Shown piece after piece: positions 62,783-64,000 of a stretch of 64,000 bases of DNA. The stretch spans positions 44,553,124-44,617,123 of the forward strand of contig CM039512.1 in the NCBI GenBank assembly GCA_022432975.1. Direction: 5' to 3'. Source of the stretch: Begonia masoniana. Its lineage: Eukaryota > Streptophyta > Magnoliopsida > Cucurbitales > Begoniaceae. Position numbers and translations under genes: made by a program. The first letter of the stretch is position 1; every line of letters begins with the position of its first letter. The notes beneath the pieces are model-generated. The model had not been told where the DNA came from and ran no database searches. It was given only the letters and a program-made list of their open reading frames with translations.

Positions 62783-63563
62783 TGTTAGCTTAAATGCGTT
62801 TAAGTAACTATATTTTTATGATTATGTTTAATCTGGATGATTGTGATTAACATGGTATTGGATTATATTATAAATTGTATTTATCTGGAAATGCCCTTTG
62901 AAAAGGGTATTATAATTTTCTGACGAATTTTGGTTAAGTGTTTATTAGTCCACAGTCAATTGTCCATGTGAAATAAAACAGAAATAGACGCAGTCGTCCA
63001 CGTGAAAGATAAACTCAGTCGTCCACGCGAAAGATAGACGCAGTCGTCGTCCACGCAAAAGATAGACGCTGTCATCTACGGAAATGAAAGACGCAGTCGT
63101 CCACACTAATGACAGACACAGTTGTCCACAACAATGAAAGACGCATTCATCCGAGCTCATTGGTCCAAAGACTCAATCGTCCAGACTTTAAAGATCGTGA
63201 GCAATAGCGACTCCAGAACACAACAACTAGTTTTTTTGTGAACGAAAGCTCTCCAACGGTCATATTCTTGTACGGAGACAAGGACCTCTCTGGATGAGAG
63301 GCAGATTACAGACATAGTATAAAAGGAAGAACAAAGCTCAGGAGAACAACTTTTTGCCAATCTATTGAACAGTAACAACATACTCCTACGCGCCTTTTTA
63401 AGCAAAAAGTCTGTATACCTCTCTCTCTGCCCTAGAACTTGAGATTTATCTATTTGAGAGAGTGTAGCATTTGTACTCAATACATCTATCTCGTAAAAGT
63501 TGTAAGGCTATGATTGACGCTCGTGAAGATCAATCAAAGTGTAAAAGGCAGTAGATCGACGCC
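62783..63563 (+). repeat. Sirevirus-like LTR C, plus strand, truncated
   Basis: Starts TGTTAGCTTAAATG and shares blocks in order with the minus-strand LTR of Sirevirus A: gaaat-ccctttgaaaagggtat (62889-62909), a 'tggttaagtgt' block (62932-62942), a tandem array, and gtaaaaggcagtagatcg (63541-63558). Interrupted at 63564 by another LTR element. Its outer flank shows no GGGGGAG tract, so this is a 5' or solo LTR rather than a 3' LTR. Confidence 0.75.
62949..63150. repeat. cagtcgtccacg minisatellite in LTR C
   Basis: About eight degenerate direct units of 25-28 bp built on agacgcagtcgtccacg and gaaagat. It occupies the same relative place in the LTR as the catcggcagatg repeats of Sirevirus A, but with an unrelated unit. 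Confidence 0.88.
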
Positions 63564-64000
63564 TGATAAGTGTGTATTTTGCACACTTATTCGTGCTTTT
63601 CATTCTTGTTTCGATTAGTTTTTCCTCGAGCGTTTGAGTTTATTTGATGATTTTGGTGAGATTGTGCAGGTAAGTTGAGTTTTAACAGGTAATGGCGGAA
63701 TTGGTTCGAAATTAGGAAATAAAGACAAAAGTGAAGCAAAGAAGAAAAGGCGATCACGATCGATCGTGCTCAACTGCGATCGATCGTGATCCGAGGAGAT
63801 TTTCTCTCAGAATTCCAGAACCAGCCCGATCGATCGGGCCTTGAACCTCGATCGATCGTGATCAGCAGAGATATTGTGCCTAAGCGTCGCGCGATCACGA
63901 TCGATCGTGATAATATTGCGATCGATCGTGATTACGGGAAAACATTAAAATCTGATTTTTCAATTAATTGATCGGGTTGATCTCGGCCGTTGATTGATGG
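63564..64000 (+). mobile_element. start of another LTR retrotransposon, cut by window edge
   Basis: TGATAAGTGTGTATTTTGCA begins exactly where homology to LTR C stops, with acgcc (63559-63563) as the expected target duplication. The TGATAAGTGTG start and the following composition look like plant Ty3/gypsy (Tat/Athila-type) LTRs, but this is recognition only. No coding part is in the window. Confidence 0.55.
63755..63934. repeat. cluster of CGATCGATCG palindromes
   Basis: Five copies of CGATCGATCG within 180 bp, several extended to longer perfect palindromes: CACGATCGATCGTG (63755-63768), GCCCGATCGATCGGGC (63824-63839) and ATCACGATCGATCGTGAT (63894-63911). Spacing is irregular. Confidence 0.93.

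Overview
This is a transposon-dense, AT-rich piece of a land-plant (eudicot-like) nuclear genome. The evidence is plant Ty1/copia and Ty3/gypsy polyproteins, primer-binding sites complementary to plant initiator tRNA-Met (TGGTATCAGAGC), hAT elements, TRIMs (one a 5S-derived Cassandra) and one plastid-type ferritin gene. Nothing bacterial is visible. The only host gene I recognise is the ferritin, and it is broken.

Layout. 1-1752: end of a copia element (minus) running off the left edge. 2763-13228: a copia LTR split by a 10.2-kb Sirevirus-type copia element (A, 2811-13033, 5-bp duplication cggaa) with an env-like third ORF. 14043-34087 (minus): ferritin, cut inside a coding exon by an 18.4-kb Sirevirus-type element (B, 15510-33876, duplication ggcac), which itself carries a chromovirus-like gypsy element (21340-31183). 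That gypsy LTR holds an array of about 34 units of 44-45 bp. 36768-42253: a young short-LTR copia element (duplication tttat) interrupted by a complete Cassandra TRIM (38366-39260, duplication ttcgc) whose LTRs contain 5S rRNA-like sequence. 43140-43500: decayed gypsy integrase. 44887-51678: a hAT transposon (13-bp inverted ends, 8-bp duplication) carrying a solo gypsy LTR with 1,501 consecutive A residues. 52063-53352: a second, non-autonomous hAT. 53378-53900 and about 55655-56183: two TRIMs of one family in opposite orientation, the second inside a decayed copia element. 57054-58970 and 60200-61640: decayed copia and gypsy pol. 62783-63563: a third Sirevirus-like LTR on the plus strand, cut by another LTR element that starts at 63564 and runs off the right edge.

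No working gene set is visible. The window is a stack of at least seven insertion-into-element or insertion-into-gene events, which gives a relative chronology. The least ordinary signals are: a shared vocabulary of short motifs (CATCTGCCGAT, TTGTCGTTTAGTGAT) between the LTRs of an unrelated copia and gypsy element; the array expanded in only one of the two gypsy LTRs; the ferritin disruption with an iron-box-like motif left upstream; and the 1.5-kb homopolymer, which may be an assembly artefact.
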